From Chytridium lagenaria (taxonomy: Eukaryota; Chytridiomycota; Chytridiomycetes; Chytridiales; Chytridiaceae), in the NCBI GenBank assembly GCA_025449115.1, contig JAHLKC010000057.1, positions 1 to 64,000 of the forward strand: a stretch of DNA of 64,000 nucleotides, read 5' to 3'. Below the pieces are notes generated by a model. That model had not been told where the DNA came from, did no database searches, and saw only the letters and a list, made by a program, of their open reading frames with translations. Below are positions 12,501 through 23,666 of the stretch, in pieces; position 1 is the stretch's first letter, and every line of letters starts with the position of its first letter. A program made the position numbers and the translations under genes.

Positions 12501-13820
12501 CGACTTCAATGAAACGTTCTCTCCAGTCGCGAAGCAAGCATCTTTACGAGTCATCCTGGCCATCGCAAACCAATACGGCTGGACGGCACTAGCAGGGACG
12601 TTAAAGCTGCTACCTGAACTCAACGTTGAGTAAGGACGAAGTTGTCTACATGAGGCAACCTCCTGGATACGAGATCGTTGGGAAGGAGGATTTGGTGTGC
12701 GAGATGAAGAAGACCCTATACGGCCTCAAGCAGAGTGGGAGGGAATGGTACAATACTTTCACAACCCATCTTGCAGAGATGGGGTTGCGAAGGCAGCAGC
12801 CGACGATTGTGTCTTTGTCGGCTACATCAAGATACCTTGGTGATCATCATCTTCTACGTTGATGACTTCATCATTTTTTGTTCCAACCCCACCATCTGCT
12901 CGCTGGTATTATCGATGATCAAGAACAACTTCGATATCACCAGCCTTGGTGAACCGACCAACTTCTTAGGCCTCAAGATTCCACGCTCAAGTAGTACCCT
13001 CAAGCTTAGTCAGCCGGGCCACATCTCTGCAGTCTTGGCAAGATTTGGCATGCAAGACTGCCAGCCGTCACCACCCCTCTGGACTCTCGCCAACCTTTGC
13101 GCAAGGACATGACCCACATGGGTCAGGGGGAGTCCTCCCAAGCACTTTGATTATCGTGCATTGGTGGGGTCTCTACTCTACATAGCGAACGGCACTCGTC
13201 CTGATCTTTACCCTGCCGTTTCCGTTCTTTCTCGTTACCTCGAGACACCTCAGAGAGGCCACTGGATCGCTGGTATGCGTGTCCTCAGGTACCTTGCCGG
13301 CACGCAAGATGTCGGACTCATTTTCCAACGACGACCTGTTTTCAAGATCCTTGGATACGCCGACAGCGACTGGGCAGGCGACCTCGACAACAGGAAGTCC
13401 ACAACCGGCTACGTTTTCACCGTCAACGGGACAGCCATTTCCTGGAAGTCGAAGCTTCAACCTACCGTCGCCGCATCCACCATGGAAGCAGAATACATGG
13501 CCTTGTATTTTGCAACAACTGAAGCCATCTGGCTTCGTCAGCTCTTAGCGGATCTGAACCTACCCGCCGAGAAACCCACAAAGATCCTCACCGACAATAA
13601 CGCAGCCTTGGTCATCGCGCGAAACCCAGAACACCATCAACGGACCAAGCATATCGACATAAAGTTTCACTTCGTTCGGGAGAAGCTGACCTCCCGTGCT
13701 GTCACCTTTGACAGAGTGTCGACTCAAGAAAACCTAGCAGATTCCCTCACCAAAGGACTCGAACGTATTCGCTTCGAGTACCTACGCACGGCATATGGTC
13801 TTACCTCGAGGATACCATAG
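9578..13820 (+). pseudogene. Copia gag-pol polyprotein, interrupted
   Basis: Gag (UBN2-like) is followed by a zinc knuckle CFNCNKLGHYKRDC (about 10069-10110). The aspartic protease site is WILDSGATDHF (about 10375-10410). The GAG-pre-integrase has HRRLGHLG and a CETC pair (about 10807-10920). Integrase residues are spread over three frames: HVDLSGP near 11000, SDGGGEF near 11185 and NGVAERV near 11285, with a stop just after. The reverse transcriptase carries the YVDDF active site near 12857 but has shifts near 12420 and 12600 and another near 12830. RNase H is in one intact frame (13161-13820) with YADSDWAG, EAEYMAL, TDNNAAL and KHIDIKFHFVRE. At least five frame breaks separate the pieces. 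Some may be assembly indels, but the missing 5' end and the stop indicate true decay. Confidence 0.9.
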
Positions 13821-13922
13821 TGCGCTGGACAAAAGGACCTCATATTAATTTTTCATTTCTTTTGTTACCTTCTTTTTCCTTTACTCCATTTTTGTTATCC
13901 CAGTTCCATTCCCTTCTTGGCG

Positions 13923-13933
13923 GTGAGGGGGAG
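13923..13933 (+). other. Polypurine tract of the Copia element
   Basis: A GTGAGGGGGAG run lies immediately before the TGTTGAAG start of the 3' LTR, in the expected place for plus-strand priming. Confidence 0.75.
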
Positions 13934-14342
13934 TGTTGAAGTTCGTCTACATTTCTTTTGTTATTTGTTTTGTTTGTTTCCGCGTTTGTCAGTTTCTTTA
14001 TTACTGTTTCATCCCTTTTGGTTGTTGAGACGGGTGAAGTGCCTAACCACCGAGAATCTCTCGTGGTGTTGGTATCAGCCAGTTTCACCACCAAGAAGGA
14101 ACGCCCACTTCGTTATCAGTTGTAGACGGGTGGATGGGATATTGGATAGGTGGAGTGGTATGCGGGGTGTGCTGTGTGTCTTGGAGGGAAAGCTAGGTGG
14201 ATGGATTAGTCTAGACGGAAAGTATCGTGAGGAAGGAAGAACAATTAAAGACACACATGTAATCGTATAAAAGGGAGTCTGTTCCCTTATTTATTATTAA
14301 GCTTTTTGAATACATTAAGTAAAACCCCGCATTAGACTTTCA
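13934..14342 (+). repeat. 3' LTR of the Copia element
   Basis: About 409 bp, beginning TGTTGAAG after the polypurine tract and ending near ATTAGACTTTCA, so it is bounded by TG...CA. It contains a TATA-like TATAAAAGGG at 14266 and a stem-loop around 14047-14075 (ACCACCGAGA / TCTCGTGGT). No second copy is present in the window, so the 3' boundary is inferred from the end motif only. Confidence 0.65.
14266..14275 (+). promoter_or_regulatory. TATA-like box inside the LTR
   Basis: The motif TATAAAAGGG lies about 77 bp before the inferred LTR end. By position it could drive the element's transcription; this solo downstream copy might act on sequence after 14342. Confidence 0.4.
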
Positions 14343-15100
14343 CTTTAAACACTTACTAAATCAATAAAGAGGTAGGTCATTCCTACCCTTGGCTGGGGCT
14401 CTTGCCCGCCATGCACTTTTGTTCGTCACTCTAGCTATTGTACTTTAACAATTTGTATCTTCTTATACCCTGTAGCCTTATATATTTTATGTATTTATTT
14501 TTTTATAAATAAAACCAAAGATATTTATGGCGTCTCAGATAGACTACACTCACTATCCAAAAGCGAGCTGCAAGGCATCGATTGACTATCTTAACTTCTG
14601 AGGTTTTATCCAAATAGTTAAGACGCGGTATCCGAACCCAAATCTGACGGATTGTCCGCGGATAATTTGGGTGACACTCTGCCCGAGTGGGATACGTTAA
14701 CCTGTTGATTTTGAAGGAAAGAAAAAGAAGAAAAAAAAAGAGATAAGGGTAAGGGAAGTCTAATGGAATCTTTGTTTAACCTTTAAACCTCCGGTTAATT
14801 TTTTAATTGATGTCTTCACTGAAAACAAAAACCAAAGTAAAAGAATGCAACATGATAATGCAGAAAACAATAATTAAAATTAGCGATGAATTCAAAATTA
14901 CACTTTAAATAAAAAAGGCTAACCTGCGATATAGTGCCGTTCTGCCTATCAAAGATATTCCGATATATAACCATCCGCTTAAACTAAAAAATATTTCTTT
15001 TTGGTTTCGGACAGAATTTTTAGCCAAAAATAGTAATTGTTCCGCCAATAAAAAAAATCTGCAGTATAAATTACTGCGCATACGAAACATGAAAGCTACA
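14343..15100. other. Intergenic spacer
   Basis: AT-rich sequence with an A-rich tract near 14720-14745. I see no supported gene, RNA or repeat. It precedes the plus-strand genes that start after 15100. Confidence 0.6.
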
Positions 15101-15161
15101 TGCCCTTTGCCATGGCTGGATCACATCATCATCCGCATCATCACCACAAGGATCATCCTTC

Positions 15162-15877
15162 ATGTCCCTGTCGTGGGCAGTCCTCATATCTTCGACCCTG
15201 TTGCCTGGTTTTTCATTCGGTCAATGCCCGCCTCAACCGCCATCAGCATCCTCATTATCAACAGCGTCAACAACGCCAATATCCACATCCTCCGCAGTTT
15301 CATATCCAACATCCGAACACCTCATCCGTGCTCCACCGCTTTTCCCAAACATTAGCGCTGGAATCGCATGGGGTTTTCCAATCTCTTTTCATGGGTAATC
15401 GTTCCTCTCGATACCCTTCATAAGCTCTATCCCGACATCAAAGGAATGGAGTTGAATGATGGATGCAAGCAAAATCCCTCATCTGTTGAATTTCGACGCA
15501 AAGATGACTGCGAAGCGAGCGGACAACTGGAATTTTTGGAGAGGAGGCTACGTGGCCAAGTGAAGGAGGTGGTGATCCATCATGACGGGCACTCTGTTAG
15601 GTTGGCCGATAGTGACCCGTTCTATGGGAGTCAAGCATGGTGCTTTTTTATAAAGCTGGTACTTTGTGCACGTGCCATATTTTTCATATTCCTTCTTCTG
15701 CTATCCTTTGTTATTTCCTACTCTCCTGATCTATACTAATTGCTATTTCTTCTTCTTTGATGGTGTAATAAGCTCCGTTTTTGTCTGATCCGGTAGCGAA
15801 AGGCTTAACGTCGCTGAGCAACCATATTCAATTGACTTATCGTCTCGATGGACACCCCCTTGTCCGCGTTCTTTGAG
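15162..15877 (+). CDS. Weak hypothetical gene upstream of the sensor kinase
   Basis: I do not recognise this. A frame starting at 15162 has a hydrophobic N-terminus followed by Ser/Thr/Pro-rich sequence. Near 15388 a second frame takes over (VIVPLDTLHKLYPDIKG, then VVIHHDGHSVRLADSDPF near 15565-15620), running to a possible donor at 15659 (GTACTTTG). A coding-like stretch PFLSDPVAKGLTSLSN follows and ends at a stop near 15877. The joins need at least one frame slip. The end overlaps the first proposed exon of the next gene in another frame, so it may instead be its 5' part. An early frame is also His-rich by composition. Confidence is low. Confidence 0.25.
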
Positions 15878-18800
15878 CAACCGCCTCCTTCAGATATTTG
15901 CAACCTGGATAGGGCAAGGAAGGGTAAGCTTTAGAAGCTTTTCGCAGACTTGCAATGCTTACTATGTGTAGATAAAAATAGAAGTCGTACTATTCGGCTC
16001 GAAAAGCATATGCATTATGGCATTCTTCGGATGGAAATGCAGCAGTGTGGACCACCTATACGATTGCTTTTTTCGACATCGCTATTTTTGTGGCATACCT
16101 TTCGATTCCTGTTGGTCGGTGAATTCATTTTTATTGAACAACCTATTTAAGAGTTGCTGACTTGTCATTTTTTCCATTTGTACATTGAAAACCCAACCAT
16201 TCTGCATTATTCTATATGTTAGAGTTCATCATTTTTATCAGGAGGATTCCATTATCGTATGTACACATAATCATTTATAACCTTTGTAATGACACTTTTT
16301 AGGCACCCGAATAAGCCTTCACTTCGACCTTATGGGGGCATGATCATTTTATTTTGTCTCTTTATTGCTTCTTGTGGTCTTTCTCATCTAGTGGCTTCTT
16401 GGATGCACTGGTTTGACACGCGATTGTTGCTGGGTATGTGATATGAGATATTATTGATCTATGAGCATACATATAACTTTTTTCTCCAGCTATTACTAAG
16501 GGCTTAACTGCAGCGATAAGCTGCTTTACTGCAGTCACTCTTTGTTTTGCCTTTCCAGCTGCCTTAAAGATTCCCATGTATGTTGAAGTCTTCATTTAAT
16601 TACACTTTTTTTGCTGTTTGTCCTTTTTGCCTTTAGAGTTTAACCGCGTTTCTTTCCATGTGTAGGCATTGGAAAGCCATGGAGCTTGAGATAATGGAGC
16701 GCGTGTTGAGAGAGCAACAATTGAGAAATGAGAATGCCTATGTGAGTGCCCAGTGTCTTAACAATATCTCCTTTATTCCGTTCCTTTCTCATATACATTT
16801 CCAGATGAACACTTTTCGGGAGATTGTCCACAAGACGCGAAGTACACTTGATCGCCAAGTAATCTTAAACACTGCCTGTCGAGGATATATGCCTTAAGTT
16901 AAAAGGCGACGGGCAAGTTTATTTTATATCTTTAAACAAAAAAAAACGATTTTACGGACATTCACTCACGTACCCATTAACCTATCGCTTTGCTGCGCAA
17001 TTTAGGTGTTATATTCTGGTTCCTACTCTCGAGGCAAATCATTTCGTTGCGTTTCTCAGTTCCACCCGCCGAAACCTATCATCACTCCTTCCCAATCTCC
17101 TAAGATTGGCAACACTCCGCATGTATGTAAATGCGCGTGTCCTTCTGTGTGCACTTACCCGGATTGTGCAAACTGCGAAGTTTTTCAATCTCCACCTTTT
17201 GAGAACGCGCCGGCCTCTTACTGCCCGCGACGAAAAGATCTTCATGAAATCGAGGAAAGCGTTTCTTCATGTTGTTCGAAAAGTTCGAAGCCACCTCCCG
17301 TCCAAGCTCCCCAACCTTCTTCATCTTCAACGGATGTTTCTTCGGTTGAGACGTTGCCTCTAGATATCACAATAACCCAGAGTCAAGCAGATACTTTAAG
17401 CATGTCGTTCAGCGTAATGTGGGGAATCTTTGCTCGACGAACGGTCCCAAAATCTCATGCCTCTTTTCACTGCTACATCACGATCGGATCAACAACTCGA
17501 TACGTCGAAAACCGCGCGAATGCGTCGTACCTCAGCGACTGCGAGTGAAGGGAATGAGACTCCTGGATCGAGCGCTTATTCTTGCGAGGATTGATCTGGG
17601 AGAGGAAGGGTGGGGTATGGTTGCACTTGTAGCCCCTTCACATGAGTTGAAAGGTTTGCGCATACTTGATGATGAACCTGTTCCACAGGAACCGGAGGGC
17701 CGATGGTGGAAGGAAGAGTTTGGGGAATTTTATTGTCGAAGGTGCGGCGAGATTGATAAGGACAATAGTGACCTTTGTTTTTGGGAATACGAGTGATTAT
17801 GAGTGTTTTGATGATGAGGCCAGTACTGAGTGGTTGTTGCGCAGACGTAGCGATGACGCACTTGGCACGACGATGCGAGATACAACGCCTGTTGTGATTG
17901 ATACAGCGCAAAGTGGTTCGAATTTTGAGGCTGTTCCGACACGGAGTCATCGTCGCGAAGGACCCGATGAGACGCAGGTTTTGGCTTCAATGTTGGGGGA
18001 CGTGGCGGAGCAGGTTGGGATTGCGTTGCAGCAGGCGAATTTGATGAGACAGCTAAGGTTGAAGATGGGGTTACTTGCGGAGCAGAATGGAGCGTTGACA
18101 AAGGCGAGGACGGAAATGAAGGTTGCGCAGGCGCAGAAGGATTTTACGGCTGTGAATCAGCCATGAGATTAGGTCCGCCATCTCTTGTTTTCTGTTCTTT
18201 TTTCATTTGCTGTGGGTCGGTAGCGGAGTCTGCTTTTTTTCAAGATAAAAAGGCTCATAAAGCCGGTTTTTATTAATTTTATTAGAACACCTCTTTTCGC
18301 CATTTCGTCGCTATCGGCTATGATTTTGGAGATGGTTGAGAGTCTTCCACCTACATCCGAGCAATACAGCAATATGCAAGAGGTTTTGGATATGATGAAA
18401 ATCGTTAAGAGGTCTGGTGATATGCTAGTGTCGATCGTGGTAAGCTATCGACTGGTTTCCTGTCATGTGTACAACAAATACTAACGCGTATTTTTCTTTC
18501 CCCAACCTTTTTTGTGTAGAACAATGTGCTTGATTTCGCGAAATATGAGGAAGAGTCGTGAGTTTTAAAACATTTCTATTTGAAAGATCTAAAATGTCTT
18601 TATTTAGGTTCATACCAGATAGGGTGCCTTTCAATCTCTGCGAAGCCGTCGAAACCGCAGCAGAAATTGTGTCCCTACAAGATTCTGAGGGAAAATTCCC
18701 AGTTATCATGACATTTATATCCCTCGCTGTTCCTAACATTGTCGTCGGAGACTTGTAAGTATCGCCTAATCATTTTTACACACAGTTCCCCTCTCGTTTA

Positions 18801-20602
18801 CTAAATGCCCTGCAGACGCGTTTTCGTCAAATTCTTGTCAACCTTCTTTCGAATGCTTGCAAATTTACGCCATCAGACGGGGAGGTCGTGTTGACTGTTA
18901 ATGCTAACCCGCTTGAGGATATAGTGAGTGGAGAAGGGTGAACATGTAAGCTCACCGGCAACTCTTGAGTGTAATGAAATCTGCATTTACGTTGATGTGA
19001 CGGATACAGGGATTGGGATCCGGCCAGAAAACTCTTCCGATGATGTTTGAGGAGTTTACGCAGGCTGATGCGGTGAGATATTCTTTTCTCCCTACGTTTT
19101 TTTTTTCACCACTGTTTGGTTTACATTTTTGAAGGGGCTTCACTGGAATGATTCTGGGCTTCTCATCTCATATGATCTCGTTTTTCCTTTTTTTTTTTTG
19201 TTAGAGTATTACTCGAAAATACGGCGGTACTGGGCTCGGCCTTGCGATAGCTCGACGATTGTGCCATCTCATGAAAGGAGAAATTGGGGTGACGCCAAAT
19301 CCTGAAAGGCGCGGGACACGATTTTGGTTCCATGTATACTTAGGAAAGTACAAGAGCGAAGAATGGGAGGCCGGACAACAGCTCGAATTTTTAGGGAATA
19401 TAGATTTAGGTGGAGCGGTGAGAGAGGGTGTTGGCGGAATTTGTGTGGGTGTGGTGTCGAGGGAGGGGAAAGGGTTGGATGAGGTCCGGGAAAAGTGTGA
19501 GTATTTTTTTGTATTATTGCATTCTCTTTTATCCTTCTATTGTTTTATATTGCTTTTTTTCGTACATGAATAATTTAATTTTCATTTTTTCACTAGTACT
19601 CCGATGCGGCGTCATGAACGTTACTTCTTTCCCTTCGCTTACCGATGTCCTTTTCGCATCCCCCACCCCTGTTCTTAATGCTCTAATTATTGACTTCCGC
19701 ACTATCTTTACTCTGTCTGAGACCGCCCTCCTTCAACGTCTCTGCACTAACCCACGCCTCGGCCGTCTCTGTGGTATCCTTCGCACATTCCCCAGTAAAA
19801 CGCGTGAAGCAGTCATCGACGATTTCTCAGTTGCTTTAGCTCGGCCCATAAGAATGGAGCGGTTTTTTGCGTTTATTCGAGGCGTACTTTCTGGACGTGC
19901 GACATCGTTTCAACTTGACCAATGTGTAGAAAGCGTTCCAGGGTTAGAAATGGAAGCGGAGGCTGGAAGACGAAAGTTAGCTTTACCTTCTGTCACGGCA
20001 TCGTCGGCAAGCCCGGCTGCGAAGACTTTGCGAAGTTTTATGGTGCTTGTTGTCGAGGATAATACGGTCAATCAGATGGTTATTGGGAAGATGCTTAGGA
20101 GGCTCGGACAGAAGTTTGATGTGGCGAATGATGGACTTGAGGCTTTAAAAAAGATGGAGGAAAAAGATTATGATGTTGTTTTCATGGGTGGGTGTTTCGT
20201 TAGCGTGTTGATTGATTGTTAAAACACACTTTCAATCTATTTGAGTTATGTTTCTTGTTATTGAGTATTAACAATACTGTTGTTATAGACATCATGATGC
20301 CTGAGATGGATGGGTACCAAGCTACATGTGAGCTTCGGCGACGTTTCAAGGACCCTGTTAAGCCTTGGGTAATTGGATTGACAGCCAATGCTTTCTGGGA
20401 TGAAAGAGTTAAGTGTAAGGAGGTTGGCATGAACGATTTTATAAGTAAGTGCACTAACGTTCCCCTGTCTATCGCGTTGCTTTTGAATATTTAATAGCTT
20501 GTGTTATTTCCAAAGTGGATTGTGTTGTTCATTTTTTTGGCTTCAGGTAAACCAGCGTCGCTAGAAGACATCAAGACGGCTTTGGAACGCTGCCATGAGT
20601 AA
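15848..20602 (+). CDS. Ethylene-receptor-like hybrid histidine kinase
   Basis: The N-terminus matches the plant ETR1-type ethylene-binding domain. The first membrane helix reads [14 protein letters not shown] (exon 15982-16114), a 34-nt exon (16223-16256) supplies [10 protein letters not shown], and exon 16303-16434 gives the second helix with ASCGLSHL. The Asp and the Cys-x3-His correspond to the copper/ethylene ligands of ETR1. The third helix is in exon 16490-16577. Then come a coiled linker, [11 protein letters not shown] (16805 on), a GAF-like region to about 18150, the H-box HEIRTP split by an intron (His codon 18162-18164; exons to 18172 and from 18286), N-box [15 protein letters not shown] (near 18850), G1 DTGIGI (19007), G2 GGTGLGLAI (19221), and a C-terminal receiver. 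The receiver's phospho-Asp codon spans the intron 20188-20289 ([11 protein letters not shown]) and its conserved Lys is at 20547 (SKPAS). Single-base slips occur near 18155, 18825 and 19030. The kinase would autophosphorylate on His and pass phosphate to its own receiver. The start at 15848 is uncertain. Confidence 0.85.
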
Positions 20603-21472
20603 ATGCCTTGAGAAAATTTTTTTGGAGGTTCTAACAGGATACGGCTTTGCAAGCTTATTTTGAGGAACTTTTTAAACCCTTTTTGCTTTTGATTTTGCGA
20701 TTGATTTTTCTTTGGATTCCTCTATACATGTGTTGAGTAAACTCTCTCCGTGTTTCTTTTTTCCTCCTTTTTTCTTCATCTATCCTCCAATGAGTGTGAT
20801 AATTCTTCTGCAGTCTTTTTTTTTGCCTTAATAGATTTTGCTATCGCAACAATTTCTGCCAAACAACAAGTTACAAGATTCTTCGTGCTCCATAGGCTTG
20901 CTTAAGTTTAAATGATGACATTTTTTTTTCACTACAATCCTCCCTGTCGACACGGTCAAGTTCCTCTAATTGACGATGAAAGAACATAGGTTTCAATCCG
21001 TCTTCTGTACCAACATGCCCTCATAAAATTTCATATCTCCATTCTCCTTTTTTTTCGAAAAAAAAAATATAACACAACATTATGAACTGATTCTTACGGC
21101 CGGCTGAGGGCGTCGCGGCCCTTATCTAATTATTGATTTATGGGAAGTGACGATATATTATATATATGGGAGTTTTGACCAGAATGTGAAAAGTCTATTA
21201 GATGTATTTTTTAAAAAAAAGCATGTATTCCTATGATTTGAAAAAATATATTAGAGTATAAGGTAGACGCCGTAACTGTAGAATATTTATGCGATACGTA
21301 GGAATGAGAACGGAATATTATTTATACGATCCGTCGCAATCCGTACGAATAAATAGATAAACAATCGAAAGTACCCAATACAATTCTCGAAACAGGAATA
21401 CCGCAAAAACCGGAACGAGAAAACCCACAATAAAAGGAAAACATAAAAAAAAGAAAATCGAAATCAACCAAA

Positions 21473-21542
<70 letters not shown>

Positions 21543-21564
21543 AGGAAAAAAGAACGACAAAGTC
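20603..21564. other. Intergenic spacer between convergent genes
   Basis: AT-rich, with T- and A-runs, separating the 3' ends of the plus-strand sensor kinase and the minus-strand pseudokinase gene. The only structured element is a dinucleotide repeat at its right edge. Confidence 0.7.
21476..21541. repeat. (CA)n microsatellite
   Basis: About 33 uninterrupted CA dinucleotides, lying 24 bp beyond the stop codon of the minus-strand gene ending at 21565, so probably in its 3' untranslated region (as GU repeats in the transcript). Confidence 0.95.
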
Positions 21565-23666
21565 TTAAAAGACAGTGATCCCTTTCCTTTGAAACTCCTT
21601 CTGCATTAAAAGACTATCCCTCACCCTACACAAATACTGCATCTCTGCCCCAATAGCCTCATACTGTCTCTTTGTCAAAACCTTCTCCACTTTATACTGA
21701 TAATACGCCACCTCCTTAATCGACGCCGGATGTCCCAAATCCTTCGCCTTCAAAAGCCACTTCCTCCCTTCCTCATCCCCAACCCCCCCATAGAATTTTC
21801 GCGCAATCTCATACGCCGCCCCACCACTATCGTATCGGTCGACAGCGAATTGAAGCCACTTCAATGCAATAAGTTTGCGTGCAGATGGGTCCGATGGGAG
21901 GTAGGACGTGTGGAGCCGATCGTCGATCCAAAACCAGGCAATGACACGGATGCAGACAACATCTTCACAACTAAGGCCCGATCGAATACAAAGGTATTCG
22001 TCTCGCCATTCTTGCAATGTAGAGACGCGGCTGGGTAGTGTTGCGGTGGCCATATCGCAGCGGTAGATGTCAAAAGTGGCGTCATCGAGGTCTTGGGCAG
22101 TTGGACGGAGAGAGGGGTGTTGAGACCAACATCTGTAAATGACTTCAACAAGTTCAGTTGGGGGACCTGTGCGACTCCCACTAGGCAGGCCATCGCGCTG
22201 ACCAGAGAGGATGAGAGATGCGACGGTTTCTGGGGGGATGTGGTCGTAGGGAATGGTGCAGTAGGCTAGCTCCCAGAGGAGAGTCCCGACGGCAAAGATG
22301 TCGGTGGAGTAGGAGGGTTGGGCGCCGCTGTGGACTTCCGGGGCAAAGTAAGGGTGTTCGAGCATACGGGAATCGATGTCAGAGATGGAGTAGGGGGTCT
22401 CGGCGGCGACGATGATGGCACGGTCAAAGTCGATGATCTTTGTGAAGTGTGAAGCAAAAGTAAAAGAAACGGAGGCTGGTTAATATGGGCTAGGTATGAA
22501 AGAAAAATAATGGATGGCGGGTGTCAATATATTACCTTGATGGATGAACCGAATTCAGGATCAACACGAACCAAAATATCCTCACTATTAAGCCCACCAT
22601 GCACAATTCCAGCTTTATGCATATAAGCGATAGCAGAAACAAGTTGCCGCATAAACCTTAGCCGTTCACTCCATTCAATAATATTGTTGGTGAGGTATTC
22701 CCGCAATGATAGAGATCTCTTATCCTCCCCAACATACTCCATCAGTATACCCACCGAATTGGGATCTCGTTCAAACTTTCCAAAGAGTTTCGGGAAATAC
22801 GGATGCATTCCCAAGGCAGAGAGAACTGCTACTTCTGTTGCGCTGTTGTCGACTTGATGGTAGAAAATAACGCGACTTTTGCCGGGATTGATGTACTTGA
22901 AAACGCAGGGGACGGAACTGTCACCGTCAACGTATTCACAAAGCTCGACGATATGTCTTCCCATGTGGATGGGAGAGTAATTCTGAACGTCGTTCTTCCT
23001 GATGGACTTTACGTTGACGACGCTCATAACTTTGAGGGCTTTGTGGAATCCTTTATGCATAATATTGAGGTGGTCATGGATACCGTCGGTGAGTTCCTTT
23101 GCTTGACGAAAAACATCTGTTTTGTTTTGCTGGTTAGAGGCCGATATCTTTTGGATTTCTCTAGCAAGGGCCTTGTGATTATTGGCGTCCTCCTTTAGAG
23201 CAGCGTTAAACTTGTTTTGGAAGGATTTCAACTCTACAGCGAGACTTTCTTCTCTAATTTTTCTAGCTTCACGAGTCTCTGCCTTTGCAAAGAAACGTAT
23301 AGCCATCAGAAGGTTCAAATCCGCCGCACACCCATTGAGCTCATTACTAACATTCACCAGCCCCTCCTTATGGCCACCCGAAAAGGCGATCCTCTTAAAG
23401 GTGTTTGCCTCTGCGTATCTCTCAATAATCATACGTGCAGAAGAGATAGCAGCTTGAAGACGTCTAACGAGATCTTGTGTAGCTTGGAAAGCAGTTTCGA
23501 CTGTATCTGACGACTGCGACAGAGCTTCAACATTGGCAACGAGAGCTTCGATCCGATCTTTGAGTAAAGTGACTGAGGCGTCGTTTGCTCTCCGCTGCTC
23601 ACATAGCATGTAGATATCGTAAAATGTTTTGGCAGTTGCCAGTAGCACGCTTACACTAACTACCAT
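21565..23666 (-). CDS. Helical-bundle + pseudokinase + Sel1-like protein (MLKL-like layout)
   Basis: Two exons: 23666-22536 and 22437-21565, joined by a 98-bp intron (GTAATATATT...CACAAAG). The first ATG is at 23666. Residues ~1-150 are all-helical with heptad-like Leu/Ala spacing and a short hydrophobic start, resembling the N-terminal four-helix bundles of MLKL/HeLo-type proteins. From about residue 240 a protein-kinase fold follows: VPCVFKYI (beta3 Lys), EVAVLSALG.HP (alphaC), LMEYVGED hinge, MHKAGIVHGGLNSEDILV in place of HRDLKxxN, IIDFDRA in place of DFG, FAPEVHSG, and YSTDIFAVGTLLWEL. The catalytic Asp is Gly and DFG is DFD, so phosphotransfer is unlikely. The C-terminal ~120 residues contain Sel1-like helical hairpins (ALKWLQFAVDRYDSGGAAYE). 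The role of such proteins (membrane attack or scaffolding) is inference. No frame break is seen. Confidence 0.75.

Larger units (their letters stand above)
9578..14342 (+). mobile_element. Ty1/Copia-type LTR retrotransposon, 5'-truncated and decayed
   Basis: Copia domain order is visible on the plus strand: gag with a CCHC zinc knuckle, aspartic protease, GAG-pre-integrase, DDE integrase, reverse transcriptase and RNase H. The last two follow integrase, which is diagnostic of Copia rather than Gypsy. A polypurine tract and a 3' LTR follow. No matching 5' LTR exists upstream of 9578, and gag begins in mid-domain after an in-frame stop at 9565-9567, so the 5' end is missing. Frameshifts and at least one in-frame stop break the polyprotein. 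It cannot be autonomous as read. Confidence 0.9.

Noticed and set aside
15848..20602. Calling the ethylene-receptor-like kinase a pseudogene
   Set aside because: The breaks are single-base and the motifs and splice sites are intact; the same type of break occurs in CUL1, which makes sequence error the simpler explanation.
21318..21560. Poly(Val-Cys) protein across the CA repeat
   Set aside because: It only translates the dinucleotide repeat.
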